From NCBI RefSeq assembly GCF_000174435.1, contig NZ_ACJN02000002.1, forward strand, positions 62,001 through 126,000: a stretch of DNA of 64,000 nucleotides, given 5' to 3'. This DNA comes from Desulfonatronospira thiodismutans ASO3-1. GTDB taxonomy: Bacteria > Desulfobacterota > Desulfovibrionia > Desulfovibrionales > Desulfonatronovibrionaceae. Position numbers and translations under genes: made by a program. Below, piece by piece: positions 25,343 through 34,163 of this stretch (position 1 is its first letter; each line of letters begins with the position of its first letter). Under the pieces are notes generated by a model. It was not told the origin of the DNA. It searched no databases and saw nothing but the letters and a program-made list of their open reading frames with translations.

Positions 25343-26563
25343 ATGAAAAAAAGAGTCTTAATTCTTGGTGGAGACGGATTCTGCGGCTGGCCCACCTCTC
25401 TTTACCTCTCCCAACAGGGGTATGAAGTGACCATAGTCGACAACATGTCCCGACGCATGATCGATATTGAGCTGGGATGCGATTCCCTGACCCCAATCTC
25501 CAGTATCTTTAAAAGAATTGATCGCTGGAAGGAATTGACCGGTAAAGATATTGACTTTTACAATTTCGATATTTCCCGCAACTATCACCGCCTGCTGACC
25601 CTGCTCAAGGAATTCGAGCCGGACACCGTGGTTCATTTCGCAGAACAGCGGGCGGCTCCATACTCCATGAAATCTTCATACCATAAGCGATATACCGTGG
25701 ACAACAACCTCAACGGAACCAACAACCTGCTGGCGGCAATCGTGGAATCCAAGCTGGACACACATGTTGTTCACCTGGGTACTATGGGGGTTTACGGTTA
25801 TCAGACAGCTGGGCTCAAAATCCCGGAAGGTTATCTAAAGGTAAAAGTGGAGACCAGAGAAGGGGAAAAAGAACTGGACATCATGTACCCCCCCAGTCCA
25901 GGCAGCATTTACCACATGACCAAAACCCAGGATGCATTACTATTCTACTTTTACAACAAAAACGACGGACTAAGGGTAACTGACCTGCATCAGGGAGTTG
26001 TCTGGGGGACTGAGACAGACGAGACGAGAATGGACGAGACGCTGATCAACCGCTTTGATTATGATGGAGACTATGGCACTGTGCTGAACAGATTTCTTGT
26101 GCAGGCAGCTGTGGGACACCCTCTAACCGTGCATGGTACAGGGGGACAAACCAGAGCCTTCATCCACATCAAGGATACAGTGCAGTGTATCAAAATGGCA
26201 ATAGAAAATCCTCCAGACTTCGGCTCAAGCGTAGAGATATTCAATCAGGCCACGGAAACCCACTCAGTAGGATACTTGGCTGAACTGGTTTCCCAAAACA
26301 CCGGTGCTGAGATCCGATACTACAATAACCCCAGAAAAGAAGCCACGGCTAATGAACTAAAAGTCAAGAATGATAAATTTTTAAATTTAGGACTTAGTCC
26401 CGTGAAGTTAAAAAACGGACTGATGGACGAAGTAATGTATATTGTAGATAAATACAAGTATCGATGTGACATGAGCAAGATACCTTGTACCTCCTGCTGG
26501 TGCGAGGATATGGAAGTAGACAGAGAGGGCAGATCAGCAACCGAAAACAGAACAGTTAATTGA
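25343..26563 (+). CDS. sqdB: UDP-sulfoquinovose synthase (SQD1/Agl3 family)
   Basis: Makes UDP-sulfoquinovose from UDP-glucose and sulfite. It aligns well along its length with the plant SQD1 family: GGDGFCGWP, VDNMSRRMIDIELG, SLTPISSI, RWKELTGK, HFAEQRAAPYSM, LGTMGVYG, the Y-x3-K pair YHMTK, DLHQGVVWG, NRFLVQAAVGHPLTV and GGQTRAFIHI. ATG at 25343 starts the conserved sequence; a GTG at 25316 is possible. It is 406 residues. It leads the plus-strand glycan genes and a GalU-like enzyme at 36448 could supply UDP-glucose. The product could go to sulfolipid or, given the context, to a surface glycan. Confidence 0.92.
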   Translation: MKKRVLILGGDGFCGWPTSLYLSQQGYEVTIVDNMSRRMIDIELGCDSLTPISSIFKRIDRWKELTGKDIDFYNFDISRNYHRLLTLLKEFEPDTVVHFAEQRAAPYSMKSSYHKRYTVDNNLNGTNNLLAAIVESKLDTHVVHLGTMGVYGYQTAGLKIPEGYLKVKVETREGEKELDIMYPPSPGSIYHMTKTQDALLFYFYNKNDGLRVTDLHQGVVWGTETDETRMDETLINRFDYDGDYGTVLNRFLVQAAVGHPLTVHGTGGQTRAFIHIKDTVQCIKMAIENPPDFGSSVEIFNQATETHSVGYLAELVSQNTGAEIRYYNNPRKEATANELKVKNDKFLNLGLSPVKLKNGLMDEVMYIVDKYKYRCDMSKIPCTSCWCEDMEVDREGRSATENRTVN

Positions 26564-26674
26564 ATCGCTTCTGTTTAACTTTATAGCCGAAATGATTTTA
26601 CCACTTCTCCTACCTGATGTCCTTATATTTATATATAATGGTTAGTTGTTAGTGATGAAGCAAGCATCCAGATC

Positions 26675-28480
26675 ATGCCCTTAAAAACCTTAGGCAGCTG
26701 GCTTGTCGGACGCCGGGATCTACCTGCGCAAGCCAAACGTTACGCGCAGACCGTCATCTGGTTGTACAGGTCGGTGTTTCACTTTCGCCCATACACTGCT
26801 GCTTTGGCTATAGCCACCAATGTGTCCGGAACCCTTCTCAAAGGTGCATCTCTGACACTGTTGGTCTATTTTGCCAGCATGCTGGAGAGCGACACTCCTT
26901 TTACTTTTAACCAGATAGACTTTGCCCTGCAGCCTCGCGAGCCAAGTGGTTTTGCGCTTATGGTTTTGCTCATCGGTACATTGCTGCTCTCCGGCGGGAT
27001 TGTGGTTTTTTTGGCCAATCGTATTAATATCAAGCTTGCTGTAGAATTTGCCCTGAATCTCTCCCAGCAGGTGCTGACACTTCCAGCCGGACGTCCCTCC
27101 CGGAATATAAATCCAATCGCCGGTGCCTACCCCAAGGAGATATACGCGAGATCTAGAGGCGTGATTGTAATCGCCAGGTCCATTCGCCCCCTCCTGCAAC
27201 TATTTCAGCCTCTTCTCCTTATGATAATATGTCTGGCGGCACTGATGTACATAGACCCGTTTCTGACGGCCGTAATAGCTGTGCTGGCTTTGCCCAGCCT
27301 GCTCATCCAATACCTTATCAACTATACTGCAGCCCAGAACCAGAAACTTCTAGGGAAAGCCCAGAAACGAATGCAAAGAGGCATCTGCGATATCCTGGAG
27401 AGCCTTTCCTTGGCTCCCAGGGTATCCAGGAGTGAAGAAGAAGCACTGGCAAGAGCCTATTCCAGTGAAGTGATAAGGGAATACCCCAATAGATTTATTA
27501 CCAGGGTTATGGCTCAACCCAAATCCCAGATGGTCAGTGATATGCTCATAGCTGTAATGGCCATGATCATTGTTCTTTACCTCGGGATCAGCGCCTTGGC
27601 TGGACAGATCAGCTGGGCCTTGGTAGTCGGTTACATAATTTTTGCCAGGGTGGGGATGACCTCCCTGCGCGGGTTGCTGGGCACTATTACCGGCTTTGCC
27701 CGGCACTACCCCCGTGCACGCAAAATGTACGAACTGCTGAGCAGCAAACCAATGGAGACAAGGCTGAACCAGGACGTGCTGAAAATCACACGTAGCGCTC
27801 GGAACACCCCGGGTGACCTCAAAAGTATAGACTTTAAAAGAGGCGATACCTTAGGTGTATTGTCTCCTGTACCATTTACACGTTACAATATCTATGCTTG
27901 GGGAGATGCACTGGGTTGGCCCAAAGGCGTTGACAGGAACAAAATTTTGGGAGCCATAGCCTGCATTCCAGATGCGACAAAAAGTCGCCCTGGAGGCAGC
28001 CTTAGGGAGCTGCTGGGCTGTGATGAGTACATTTCTACGAATGAAATACAAAGAATTCTGGAAGGTATTGTTACAGCTCCGCTGAAATCTGCCGTGGCAG
28101 ATATTGACTTTGACTCTCCTCTTGACGAACATACATGGAACAAACTACCTCCTGTTTTGCGCAGCCACCTGTTGCTGGAACAGGGTATAAAATCCGGCAA
28201 GGATATTTTTCTTGTTGAATATCAAGTAGTTCAAAAAGCTGAAGACGAATATTTGCGGCTCTGGTGGAAGAGGGCTTCTTCTCGGTTTGTCCTGATCAGA
28301 TATAATATGCAGGAAAATTTCGGGCACTGCGGGGAAAAAGGATTGCTGGCCATGCGAACAGACAGGGCCAGGGCCGTAATGTCCCTTGAATGGGCCAGGA
28401 TGAATCATGAAAAACTCAGCGCCTGGATCGCTAACGCCAGGGTGATCGAGGAAGAAGATGAAGAAGACCCGATGGAATAA
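26675..28480 (+). CDS. ABC-exporter-like membrane protein with degenerate ATPase domain
   Basis: The first ~330 residues have the layout of an ABC exporter membrane domain, with hydrophobic segments such as LMIICLAALMYI and LIAVMAMIIVLYLGISAL. The following ~220 residues occupy the place of an ATPase domain (ALLSS...; DFKRGDTLGVL). But the Walker A site reads SPVPFTRYN instead of GxxGxGKST, no LSGGQ is present, and the Walker B position is IFLVEYQV. ATP hydrolysis by this chain is therefore very unlikely. It may be a structural partner of another ABC protein or a glycolipid-handling membrane protein. The gene is isolated by about 110-190 bases on each side. Confidence 0.7.
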   Translation: MPLKTLGSWLVGRRDLPAQAKRYAQTVIWLYRSVFHFRPYTAALAIATNVSGTLLKGASLTLLVYFASMLESDTPFTFNQIDFALQPREPSGFALMVLLIGTLLLSGGIVVFLANRINIKLAVEFALNLSQQVLTLPAGRPSRNINPIAGAYPKEIYARSRGVIVIARSIRPLLQLFQPLLLMIICLAALMYIDPFLTAVIAVLALPSLLIQYLINYTAAQNQKLLGKAQKRMQRGICDILESLSLAPRVSRSEEEALARAYSSEVIREYPNRFITRVMAQPKSQMVSDMLIAVMAMIIVLYLGISALAGQISWALVVGYIIFARVGMTSLRGLLGTITGFARHYPRARKMYELLSSKPMETRLNQDVLKITRSARNTPGDLKSIDFKRGDTLGVLSPVPFTRYNIYAWGDALGWPKGVDRNKILGAIACIPDATKSRPGGSLRELLGCDEYISTNEIQRILEGIVTAPLKSAVADIDFDSPLDEHTWNKLPPVLRSHLLLEQGIKSGKDIFLVEYQVVQKAEDEYLRLWWKRASSRFVLIRYNMQENFGHCGEKGLLAMRTDRARAVMSLEWARMNHEKLSAWIANARVIEEEDEEDPME

Positions 28481-28673
28481 CCGCTTTATCAACTGACCTG
28501 CAAAAAAATACTTGTGCCTCCAAGTTGCTGATGAAGATACTGATGAACGAGCGGCAAATGTTCAAACCAGACAGAATTTGAACTTAAAAAAACATGAGGT
28601 TGGCGAATTAAATGGCTGGATGGATGCACATTCAAATTTGGACAGGCAACTTATTTAACCTTGTGTTGTTATA

Positions 28674-29738
28674 ATGCCCATACTTTTTATACCGACAAAA
28701 AATCGGCCAGCATCATTATCCTGGGTGCTTAACTACTTAGCACGCTTTTACCCGGATACCCGAGTTGTGATAGCAGATGGCAGTGATGAGTGTTATAAGG
28801 CTTCCAACATGTCCTCAGTTGAGAAGATGCAGTCTGGATTGAGTGTGAATTATAAAACTTATTCACAAGAGACTGGCTTTATCGATCGCTGCCTGGATGC
28901 ACTGAATTCCGAACCTGAAGAATATATAGTCTTTGGAGCAGATGATGATTATCCAAATATGGAATTAATGTTCAAAGGAGAAAAATTTCTTAAAAAGAAC
29001 CCGGACTTTTCTACTGCAATGGGAGCACGTGTAGTTTTGAATCTTAAAAAGGACGAGGTCATCCGCTCCAGACTTGCGGTGGTTCGCCCGGTAGAATGTG
29101 CTGAAGCATGGCAAAGAATGAAAATTTATTCTAAATGGTCCTTTGCCACTACCTATGCAGTGACCAGACGAAGACATCTCCTAAAGAGGTTTAAACGCCT
29201 TAAGCAACTTGCTCCTATAGGCTTTTACGATTTCATGGTGGGGCTTCACGATGCAGCATGCGGAAAAATAAAAGCCTATCCAGAAGTCGGTTTTTTTACT
29301 ACACGTACTTACACACACAACTTCATCAGGAATACTGATAAACTTTTTTTTATTCATAACAGTAAAGATATATTAAAATTGCAAGAAATCGTCAGAGAGG
29401 ACCTTGAGTTCGAGGGGTTGCTTACAACAGAAGAGACAGAAAAACAAAGTGAAATAATAATGTTGAACCGAATAGCCGAGCTTACTGGAAGAGACTTCAG
29501 AAAGCTGGCCAATTTCTCAAAAAGTAAACTTTTTAATGATCATATAGTGCAGAGCCAATACAAGTTATATAACAACATTTTCGATCTAAGTACCAAGGAA
29601 GGAAAAAAGTATTCTAAGCACTTACGTTACATATATCAAGCCATGCAGTCTATTGTTGAATCCAGCAACAGACTAGAGGGCAAATTTGTAAATACTCTTG
29701 ACGGCAAGCCTGATCAAGAAAAACAAGGGAGCGCTTAA
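28674..29738 (+). CDS. TIGR00180-type glycosyltransferase
   Basis: The N terminus LFIPTKNRPASLSWVLNYL and the metal-site-like FGADDDYPNM (about residue 85) are typical of GT-A folds of the TIGR00180 group, often found in bacterial polysaccharide loci. It is 354 residues with no membrane segment. It ends 5 bases before the epimerase gene, so the two are probably co-transcribed. Donor and acceptor cannot be deduced. Confidence 0.75.
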   Translation: MPILFIPTKNRPASLSWVLNYLARFYPDTRVVIADGSDECYKASNMSSVEKMQSGLSVNYKTYSQETGFIDRCLDALNSEPEEYIVFGADDDYPNMELMFKGEKFLKKNPDFSTAMGARVVLNLKKDEVIRSRLAVVRPVECAEAWQRMKIYSKWSFATTYAVTRRRHLLKRFKRLKQLAPIGFYDFMVGLHDAACGKIKAYPEVGFFTTRTYTHNFIRNTDKLFFIHNSKDILKLQEIVREDLEFEGLLTTEETEKQSEIIMLNRIAELTGRDFRKLANFSKSKLFNDHIVQSQYKLYNNIFDLSTKEGKKYSKHLRYIYQAMQSIVESSNRLEGKFVNTLDGKPDQEKQGSA

Positions 29739-29743
29739 TTGCA

Positions 29744-30679
29744 ATGGACAAGGTAGTTATTACCGGCGGTTGTGGATTTATCGGTCTCAATACGATCGAT
29801 TACCTTAAAAAAAACAAGTCTCATCTCAAAATATCCGTTTTGGACAACGAGTCATTGGGAAGAAAAGAGTACTTAAAAGAATTTGAAGGCCTGGAATTCT
29901 TTTCTGGAGACATCAGAGACAGCGATCTTGTTGACAGGGTACTTTATGGAGCAGATGCGGTTGTTCATCTAGCCGCCGATACCAGGGTGCTGGATTCCAT
30001 TGCTGATCCAGTCAAAAATTTTCAGATCAATGTATTAGGGACCTTCAATGTACTTAATGCTGTTCGGAATCACAGCGTGCCCTTACTTGTTAATGCTTCA
30101 ACAGGCGGAGCAATCCTTGGAGAGGTCTCTCCTCCTGTACATGAAAACATGATACCCGAGCCCATTTCTCCTTACGGTGCATCCAAATTGTCTATTGAGG
30201 GTTACTGCTCGGCCTTTAGTGGTTCATACGGAGTCAAGGCTTCTTCATTGCGCTTCTCTAATGTATATGGTCCTAGATCTTACCATAAAGGCAGCGTGGT
30301 GGCTGCCTTTTTTAAAAGGATTCTTGCAGATAAACCAATCGATGTTTATGGTGACGGTACCCAGATACGTGACTATGTTTATGTAGATGATATATGCCAA
30401 GGTATTTATTCGTCTCTAAATATAGGAGCTGAAGGTGTCTACCAGTTAGGGACGGGAATTCCAACCAGTATCAATCAACTCATTGAGATTATGCAGGACG
30501 TTGTTGGCGAATATAGAGATATTAAAGTCAGATACCATGGTTTTCGGGAAGGAGAGATACACACTACATACTGCGATATCTCAAAAGCTGAGAAAGCACT
30601 ACGATATCATCCCAAAACTGAATTAACGCAAGGTCTCAAACTAACCTGGGAATGGTTTAAAAACTGTACTCAACCGTAA
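29744..30679 (+). CDS. NAD-dependent nucleotide-sugar epimerase/dehydratase
   Basis: Extended SDR of 311 residues: VVITGGCGFIG at the start, VVHLAADTRV, NASTGGAILG, the catalytic SPYGASK, LRFSNVYGPR and RDYVYVDDI. This pattern fits UDP-hexose 4-epimerases and related enzymes. Five bases separate it from the preceding glycosyltransferase. The exact sugar is unknown. Confidence 0.82.
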   Translation: MDKVVITGGCGFIGLNTIDYLKKNKSHLKISVLDNESLGRKEYLKEFEGLEFFSGDIRDSDLVDRVLYGADAVVHLAADTRVLDSIADPVKNFQINVLGTFNVLNAVRNHSVPLLVNASTGGAILGEVSPPVHENMIPEPISPYGASKLSIEGYCSAFSGSYGVKASSLRFSNVYGPRSYHKGSVVAAFFKRILADKPIDVYGDGTQIRDYVYVDDICQGIYSSLNIGAEGVYQLGTGIPTSINQLIEIMQDVVGEYRDIKVRYHGFREGEIHTTYCDISKAEKALRYHPKTELTQGLKLTWEWFKNCTQP

Positions 30680-30737
30680 CTGAGTTAAAAGTTTCTGGAA
30701 AAGTCTGCAATATGAATTATTAACAGGATTTTAGTTT

Positions 30738-31499
30738 ATGCTTATTGTCAATAACGACTTTGTATACATTCACCACCCCAAGACTGGAGGCACATTTGTC
30801 ACAGAGATGCTGCGCAACATAGCCTTTGAAACAGACGACCTGAACATACTGGAAGTCCCTGTACCCAAACATGCCGGAGTCAGAACAATACCTCCAGAAT
30901 TCCAAAGACTCCCTATTGTAATCAATGTCAGAAATGTCTTTGAGCATTATGTTTCACGCTATACTTTTCGCTGGTGGGCAGAGCCAAATCGCGCAAAAAA
31001 TATCTTCGATCTGGACAAGGTAGAAAGAGAATACCCCGGGTTCCCTGATCTGAGCTTTTCGGATTTCTTACGCATGTTCAACCAGTGGCATCTACGGCTG
31101 AACGAAAGCAAGAACAGGGCCCAGATATTAACTAACCGTGAACTAGGCTATAACTCCCGGGAATTTATCCGATTGAGCAGCTATGATCCCATGAAATTGC
31201 TGGAAACGTTTGATGCATTAACTGATCAGGAACTCAAGGAAAAGTTTAAAGAGTTTCACTTCTTAAGAACAGAAAATCTAAGCCAGGATTTATATAACTT
31301 GCTAAAAACATATGGTGTCAGGGAAAACTACCTGACTTTGTTTCTGAATGCTCAACCCATCTTGCCCAAAAAAGGGGGAAGAGGGGAGTTGAAACAGACT
31401 TGGCCCGAGTATTTCAGCCCTGAAGACATCGATTTCGTACTTAGAAGAGACCGTCTTTATTTTCGGCTGTTTCCGTATATGCAGCCAAAAAAACGTTGA
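30738..31499 (+). CDS. sulfotransferase family protein
   Basis: The PAPS 5'-phosphosulfate loop IHHPKTGGTFVT lies at about residues 12-23 and the 3'-phosphate motif VINVRNVFEHYVSRYTF at about 60-75. These two motifs define PAPS-dependent sulfotransferases, which move sulfate to hydroxyl or amino groups of glycans. The length is 253 residues and no membrane anchor is seen, so it probably acts in the cytoplasm on a precursor. It is the first of four sulfotransferase genes in a row. Confidence 0.85.
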   Translation: MLIVNNDFVYIHHPKTGGTFVTEMLRNIAFETDDLNILEVPVPKHAGVRTIPPEFQRLPIVINVRNVFEHYVSRYTFRWWAEPNRAKNIFDLDKVEREYPGFPDLSFSDFLRMFNQWHLRLNESKNRAQILTNRELGYNSREFIRLSSYDPMKLLETFDALTDQELKEKFKEFHFLRTENLSQDLYNLLKTYGVRENYLTLFLNAQPILPKKGGRGELKQTWPEYFSPEDIDFVLRRDRLYFRLFPYMQPKKR

Positions 31500-31548
31500 A
31501 ATGGCACAAGAAGAAATTGGATGCTGATTCTGAATTCAGGAGCTACTA

Positions 31549-32289
31549 ATGTATTCACCTTTAATTATATTTACACATATACCCAGAGCAGGTGGCACAT
31601 CTATGTGGAAAACCTTTCGTAGGGTGTATGGCAAGCGCGTCAAAAGAATAAAGGGCCATGGCCTGCTTAAAACTAGAGAAATCACAGCACAGATTCTAAA
31701 AGAAAGTCCTCATGACTATGATGTAGTGGGAGGACATGTGCGGTATGGTGTTGGAGAAAACTGCACTGATCGTCCTTATCAATATTTTACAGTCTTGCGT
31801 GATCCTACTCATGCTCTATTATCACGATACTATAAGCTGTTACAGCCTGAAGTCCAGGAAAGAAAAGCAAAAAGAGATCCAGGAGATTATGAAGATAACC
31901 TCAGAAAGATTAAAAAGATAGTAAGCTCTCCTGAAGAACTGCTACAAAACAGCAACCATTTGTTATTGCGTTTTATACTAGGCATAGATGAAGATAATGA
32001 AACTCAGGTCACCAGGGACCACTTGGAATTAGCAAAAATCAGATTAAAGCACGAATATGTCTGTTTCGGGCTTGTGGAACGCTACCAGGAAAGCATGGAG
32101 CTCATATCAAGATCTTTGAGGTGGGAAGCCATCCCTATGGCTGAACAATGTAATACAGGCGGGAACAGACCCGACGTGCATGACCCCAAACTTATTGAGT
32201 TGGGCCGGCAGGTCAATGCCCTGGATTACGAACTTTATTCCTATGCTGAACAGCTTTTCAGTGAGCGTTTACGCCAAATCAGATCTTAA
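31549..32289 (+). CDS. carbohydrate sulfotransferase-like protein (copy A of a pair)
   Basis: FTHIPRAGGTSMW (PAPS loop) and YFTVLRDPTHALLSRYY (3'-phosphate motif) match the heparan sulfate 2-O/6-O sulfotransferase-like (Sulfotransfer_2) group. The protein is 246 residues. It is clearly paralogous to the protein at 33245: long identical runs include the PAPS loop and RPYQYFTVLRDPT. Eleven bases separate it from the next sulfotransferase gene. Confidence 0.87.
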   Translation: MYSPLIIFTHIPRAGGTSMWKTFRRVYGKRVKRIKGHGLLKTREITAQILKESPHDYDVVGGHVRYGVGENCTDRPYQYFTVLRDPTHALLSRYYKLLQPEVQERKAKRDPGDYEDNLRKIKKIVSSPEELLQNSNHLLLRFILGIDEDNETQVTRDHLELAKIRLKHEYVCFGLVERYQESMELISRSLRWEAIPMAEQCNTGGNRPDVHDPKLIELGRQVNALDYELYSYAEQLFSERLRQIRS

Positions 32290-32300
32290 AGGGATCCCGG

Positions 32301-33110
32301 ATGTCACTAGCTTACTTGAAATACAAACTGGGCACCAAAAGGCTCAAAAACATAATTCATCCTTCAATAAAGGATGGGTACATTTATATTTCAAACCCCA
32401 AGGCAGCCTGTTCCTCAATAAAGCTGTATCTGGCTAGGTGCATGACAAACAACCCCGAATTCACACCTGTAAGTCTGCATAAAAGAAAACACCTGCCCTT
32501 TGATGATCCTGGCAACCTGACTAATGATAATCTTGAAAGACTGTTCAATGGGAACTATTTTGTTTTTACGTTTGTAAGGCACCCTTTAAAAAGGGTGGTC
32601 TCAGCTTATGGAGACAAAATTGCTGGCAACAGATTCCAAAAAAAAGAAATACTTGCCCTACTTGGGAACAACCCGGATGAACTTGAAAAACCAGTATCCT
32701 TTGATGAATTTGTCAAAGCAATCACCTCCCAAAAACCTGAAAAGTTAAACCCTCACTGGCGTCCTCAAGTTCATAACCTTTACCCGAATATTATTAAATA
32801 TAATTTCATAGGCCACCTGGAAACATTTGACACTGATTTCAACTATGTCAGAAATAAGCTCAACCTTCCAGTTTTTCCGGTAAAACGTCAAAACGTCAAA
32901 TCGTTCAAAGCAGAGCCAGAAGCACTTCTTAATCCATTTAATAGATTCAGGCTGGCACGCTTGTATGCCAAAGACTTTGTCCGTTTTGGTTACCGCCCCC
33001 AAGGAATAGAATATCTGGGAGTGTTGCTTGGATATCTGCCCGGTAATACCGGTTTGATGCTGAGAAGGGGCAAGAAATTGCTGACAAAATTGATTCCAGC
33101 AGGAAAGTAA
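32301..33110 (+). CDS. carbohydrate sulfotransferase-like protein
   Basis: The PAPS loop reads YISNPKAACSSIK (about residue 31-43) and the 3'-phosphate motif FVRHPLKRVVSAY (about 91-103). The KxxCSS form is typical of chondroitin/HNK-1-type carbohydrate sulfotransferases. The protein is 269 residues and sits between the two paralogous copies at 31549 and 33245, but is itself of a different subgroup. Confidence 0.85.
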   Translation: MSLAYLKYKLGTKRLKNIIHPSIKDGYIYISNPKAACSSIKLYLARCMTNNPEFTPVSLHKRKHLPFDDPGNLTNDNLERLFNGNYFVFTFVRHPLKRVVSAYGDKIAGNRFQKKEILALLGNNPDELEKPVSFDEFVKAITSQKPEKLNPHWRPQVHNLYPNIIKYNFIGHLETFDTDFNYVRNKLNLPVFPVKRQNVKSFKAEPEALLNPFNRFRLARLYAKDFVRFGYRPQGIEYLGVLLGYLPGNTGLMLRRGKKLLTKLIPAGK

Positions 33111-33244
33111 ATACTCATCTGTTATGAAACTGTCACGGACAGTCGGCAGTTGACAGGCCTTTGTTCAGCGACTCTTTGAGAGTGCCTTTATGAGGTAAAT
33201 GCTAAAAGCCTTTTTCCCGATCACGCCCTGACAAGAGATGATAA

Positions 33245-34018
33245 ATGAAACAAAAACATCTTTTTTCTGAAAACCCTTTGATAATATTCACCCATATTCC
33301 CCGGGCCGGTGGAACTTCCATGTGGCAAATTTTCCGATCTGTTTACGGTGAAAGGGTCAAACGCATATCAGGAAAAGGCCCTGCCGGGACAAGGGAGGCG
33401 GTTGCAAAGCTTCTTAAGAGCGAGCCCTTTGGTTACGATGTACTTGGTGGACATGTACCCTGCGGAATAGGGCAGAACTGTGTTAACCGCCCGTATCAAT
33501 ATTTTACGGTCTTGCGCGATCCCACTAATGTAGTGCTCTCCAGGTATTACAAAAGGACTGATCCACAGGTGCAGCAAAGGAAAGCTTATAACCAGCCAGG
33601 TGAATTTGAAGAAAACCTGAGAAAGATGAAAAATAGATCCGTGATGGGACCGGAGGAATTTATCAGGAAGAATAATAATCCCCTGATAAGATTTCTAAGT
33701 GATGACGAAATCCGGACGGGGGAAAATCTGATTACTAGAGAGCACCTTGAAGCAGTCAAAAGCAGGCTCCAGAAAGATTACATCTGCTTAGGGTTTGTGG
33801 AGCGCTACCAGGAAAGTGTGAAGTTGATCGCTCAAGCTTTGGGCTGGAAAAAAGTGCCCCAAGCCCAGCAGCGCAACACCGGTGGAAACAGGCCCCGAGA
33901 GTACGACTCAGCACTTGTTGAACTCGGTCGGGAGATTAATAAACTGGACTACGAACTTTATTCCTTTGCTGAAAAATTGTTCGACGGATGGCTGAAAGAC
34001 AGCCTTACCAAGCGGTAG
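33245..34018 (+). CDS. carbohydrate sulfotransferase-like protein (copy B of a pair)
   Basis: Same motifs as copy A: FTHIPRAGGTSMW and YFTVLRDPTNVVLSRYY, with the same C-terminal NTGGNRP segment. The 257 residues share roughly 60% identity by eye with the protein at 31549, so this is an old tandem duplication interrupted by the gene at 32301. Sequence differences between the two suggest different acceptor positions. Confidence 0.87.
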   Translation: MKQKHLFSENPLIIFTHIPRAGGTSMWQIFRSVYGERVKRISGKGPAGTREAVAKLLKSEPFGYDVLGGHVPCGIGQNCVNRPYQYFTVLRDPTNVVLSRYYKRTDPQVQQRKAYNQPGEFEENLRKMKNRSVMGPEEFIRKNNNPLIRFLSDDEIRTGENLITREHLEAVKSRLQKDYICLGFVERYQESVKLIAQALGWKKVPQAQQRNTGGNRPREYDSALVELGREINKLDYELYSFAEKLFDGWLKDSLTKR

Positions 34019-34163
34019 GGAACTGCATGAGCTCGTATTCAGGCTATGCAAACAATGTTTTCCTGCAACAAGATGTAAACAGGTTTGGAAAAATTCCTTA
34101 ATGGATAGAGCATATGAATTTGGCTATGGGGTTTTGCCGGCACAGAATTAAAGGATGTAAAAT

